Shown in pieces: positions 5,821 through 7,100 of a DNA stretch of 7,100 nt (the stretch's first letter is position 1; each line of letters opens with the position of its first letter). A program made the position numbers and the translations under genes. The DNA is taken from the NCBI GenBank assembly GCA_002337925.1, contig DDHB01000098.1, forward strand, positions 9,525 to 16,624, in the 5' to 3' direction. A model generated the notes under the pieces. It made no database searches and was not told where the DNA came from. It saw only the letters and a list, made by a program, of their open reading frames with translations. Source of the stretch: Sporomusaceae bacterium UBA1887 (GTDB taxonomy: Bacteria; Bacillota; Negativicutes; Sporomusales; DSM-15969).

Positions 5821-6906
5821 ATGCTAATGTCTTTTCGGTGGTATGGGGAAAAGCTCGATAAGATACCACTCAGTTACATTAAGCAGATACCGGGAATGAA
5901 AAATATTGTCAGCGCCCTATATCATATACCGGTTGGTGAGGTGTGGCCGCTTCCCGATATCCTGGAGTTAAAGGAACAGATTGAAAAGGCCGGTCTGCTT
6001 TTTCAAACAGTTGAAAGTGTGAACGTTCATGAAGATATAAAACTTGGCTTACCATCGCGGGACCGTTACATAGAAAACTATTGTACCACGCTCCGTAATT
6101 TAGCCAAGGCAGGAGTTACGGTAGTCTGTTATAACTTTATGCCTGTATTTGACTGGACTCGTACGGAGCTTTCTAAAGTGCTGCCCGATGGATCAACTGC
6201 TCTGGCCTATAATGAGCAGCTTCTTAAGGGCTATAGTCCGGAATATTTGGCCGAGAAAATGGAAACCGGTGCAAATGGATTTGAACTGCCGGGCTGGGAA
6301 AAGGAAAGACTGGCGGAACTGAAAAAACTGTTTGAACTCTATAAAACTGTTGATGAGGAGCAGCTGTTTGCTAATCTCGGCTATTTTCTTCAAGGTGTTA
6401 TTCCTACGGCTGAAGAGTGTGGCATTAAGCTTGCCATCCATCCTGATGATCCGCCTTGGTCGGTGTTTGGCCTGCCGCGTATAGTCATTTCCAAAGCGAA
6501 TCTGGAGCGTATTATTGGTTTAGTAGACAGTCCTGCAAATGGGCTGACACTGTGCAGCGGCTCGCTGGGAGCGAATGAAGCAAATGATATGCCAGAGATA
6601 TTCAGGCACTTTGGCAAGCTCGGGAGAATTCATTTTGCCCATGTAAGAAACATCAAGATTCATGAACCGGGAATTTTTGAAGAAACGGCTCATAAGTCGG
6701 ATGATTCTTCGCTGGACATGTACGCCATTATGAAGGCCCTTCATGACACTGGCTTTGAAGGTGCGTTGCGACCGGATCATGGCAGGATGATCTGGGGGGA
6801 AGAAGGACGTCCGGGTTACGGCTTATATGACCGGTCACTGGGAGCTGTGTACTTAAGCGGATTGTGGGATTCCATCGCCAGAGAAAACTGCGGGAAGGAG
6901 AGGTAG
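5821..6906 (+). CDS. uxuA: D-mannonate dehydratase UxuA
   Basis: Dehydrates D-mannonate to KDG, the last specific step of the glucuronate/fructuronate branch, so it converges with UxaA on the same product. From the ATG chosen here the protein has 361 residues, the usual length for Gram-positive UxuA, and opens with the family signature FRWYGE (5-10), followed by QIPGM (22-26) and ALYHIPVGEVW (32-42). It is a TIM-barrel, metal-dependent (Mn2+/Fe2+) cytosolic enzyme. The expected metal ligands are in place: H207 in IHPDDPPW, C245 in TLCSGSLG, H274 in HVRN, and D319 in RPDHGR, with H320 and R322 near the active site. It is transcribed separately from the upstream uxaB-uxaA operon, behind a terminator and its own promoter with a GntR-like box. 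A TRAP permease gene begins nine bases after its stop, so uxuA heads a second operon linking catabolism to uptake. The partner reductase UxuB is not seen in the window. Confidence 0.96.
   Translation: MLMSFRWYGEKLDKIPLSYIKQIPGMKNIVSALYHIPVGEVWPLPDILELKEQIEKAGLLFQTVESVNVHEDIKLGLPSRDRYIENYCTTLRNLAKAGVTVVCYNFMPVFDWTRTELSKVLPDGSTALAYNEQLLKGYSPEYLAEKMETGANGFELPGWEKERLAELKKLFELYKTVDEEQLFANLGYFLQGVIPTAEECGIKLAIHPDDPPWSVFGLPRIVISKANLERIIGLVDSPANGLTLCSGSLGANEANDMPEIFRHFGKLGRIHFAHVRNIKIHEPGIFEETAHKSDDSSLDMYAIMKALHDTGFEGALRPDHGRMIWGEEGRPGYGLYDRSLGAVYLSGLWDSIARENCGKER
6895..6903 (+). promoter_or_regulatory. Ribosome binding site of the TRAP small permease gene
   Basis: AAGGAGAGG lies in the last codons of uxuA, ending 12 bases before the ATG at 6916. 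The spacing is on the long side, but no better start codon exists in frame upstream, and the overlap with uxuA suggests coupled expression. Confidence 0.6.
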
Positions 6907-6915
6907 ACGGGAGCT

Positions 6916-7100
6916 ATGGGATACTTGAGAAGAGCAGCACTGGTGCTGGATAGTTTCTTTGAGAATTTTGCCATTATCGCATTGCTAGGTGTTATTATCA
7001 TCATGATTGTACAGGTGGCCACCCGGAAACTATTTAACTTTGTGTTCTTCTGGTCAGAGGAGGCAATCCTGCTGTCCCTGGTGTGGTTCTCCTTCATGGG
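6916..7100 (+). CDS. TRAP transporter small permease (DctQ family), 3' end outside window
   Basis: The first 61 residues of a DctQ-type small membrane subunit of a tripartite ATP-independent periplasmic (TRAP) transporter. After a short N-terminal stretch (MGYLRRAALVLDSFFEN) there is a hydrophobic helix at about 18-36, then the family signature around QVATRKLFN (33-41) and WSEE (46-49), and the beginning of the second membrane helix. In this family the small subunit pairs with a large DctM permease and an extracytoplasmic DctP solute receptor, driven by an ion gradient. Those two partners should follow downstream. Location right behind uxuA suggests uptake of a hexuronate or aldonate; the substrate is inferred from context only. 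The frame has no stop before the window edge. Confidence 0.88.
   Translation, partial: MGYLRRAALVLDSFFENFAIIALLGVIIIMIVQVATRKLFNFVFFWSEEAILLSLVWFSFM

Noticed and set aside
6816..7097. Open frame on the minus strand at the right end
   Set aside because: It lies opposite the end of uxuA and the TRAP permease start, both clearly coding on the + strand, and its translation shows no recognisable domain.

Overview
The window carries an ordinary-looking but neatly organised hexuronate/aldonate catabolism locus, entirely on the + strand, from what looks like an anaerobic, Gram-positive-type (Firmicutes) bacterium. Strong AAGGAG-type ribosome sites, TTG/ATG start usage, U-tailed terminators, a sigma-54 activator of the type common in Clostridia and Negativicutes, and a TRAP transporter beside uronate genes together suggest Negativicutes (Sporomusa/Pelosinus-like) or a relative. 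That placement is inference; no rRNA or marker gene is present.

Layout. 1-1376: the 3' part of a sigma-54 enhancer-binding activator (PAS, AAA+ with intact GAFTGA, Fis-type HTH), whose sensor end lies outside the window. 1377-1547: a strong hairpin plus T-run at the end of the regulator gene, then a near-perfect -24/-12 promoter. 1548-5606: three tightly packed genes read from that promoter: uxaB (tagaturonate reductase), uxaA (altronate dehydratase) and a zinc-dependent medium-chain dehydrogenase resembling L-galactonate/L-gulonate 5-dehydrogenases. 5607-5820: a second hairpin terminator and then an apparently sigma-A promoter with an extended -10 that overlaps a palindromic, UxuR/ExuR-like (GntR family) box. 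5821-7100: uxuA (mannonate dehydratase) followed 9 bases later by the start of a TRAP small permease (DctQ) that runs off the window.

How they fit. UxaB reduces D-tagaturonate to D-altronate and UxaA dehydrates it to 2-keto-3-deoxy-D-gluconate (KDG). UxuA makes the same KDG from D-mannonate, the glucuronate/fructuronate branch. The zinc dehydrogenase probably feeds a hexonate (L-galactonate or L-gulonate) into one of the two keto-uronates. The TRAP system probably imports the acid sugar substrate. The uronate isomerase UxaC, the fructuronate reductase UxuB, KDG kinase and KDPG aldolase are not in the window.

The most noteworthy point is regulatory: the tagaturonate branch appears to be under a dedicated sigma-54 activator, whereas uxuA and the transporter sit behind a terminator and a separate sigma-A/GntR-like promoter. 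I see no mobile element, CRISPR array, RNA gene or clear sign of a wholly new system here.
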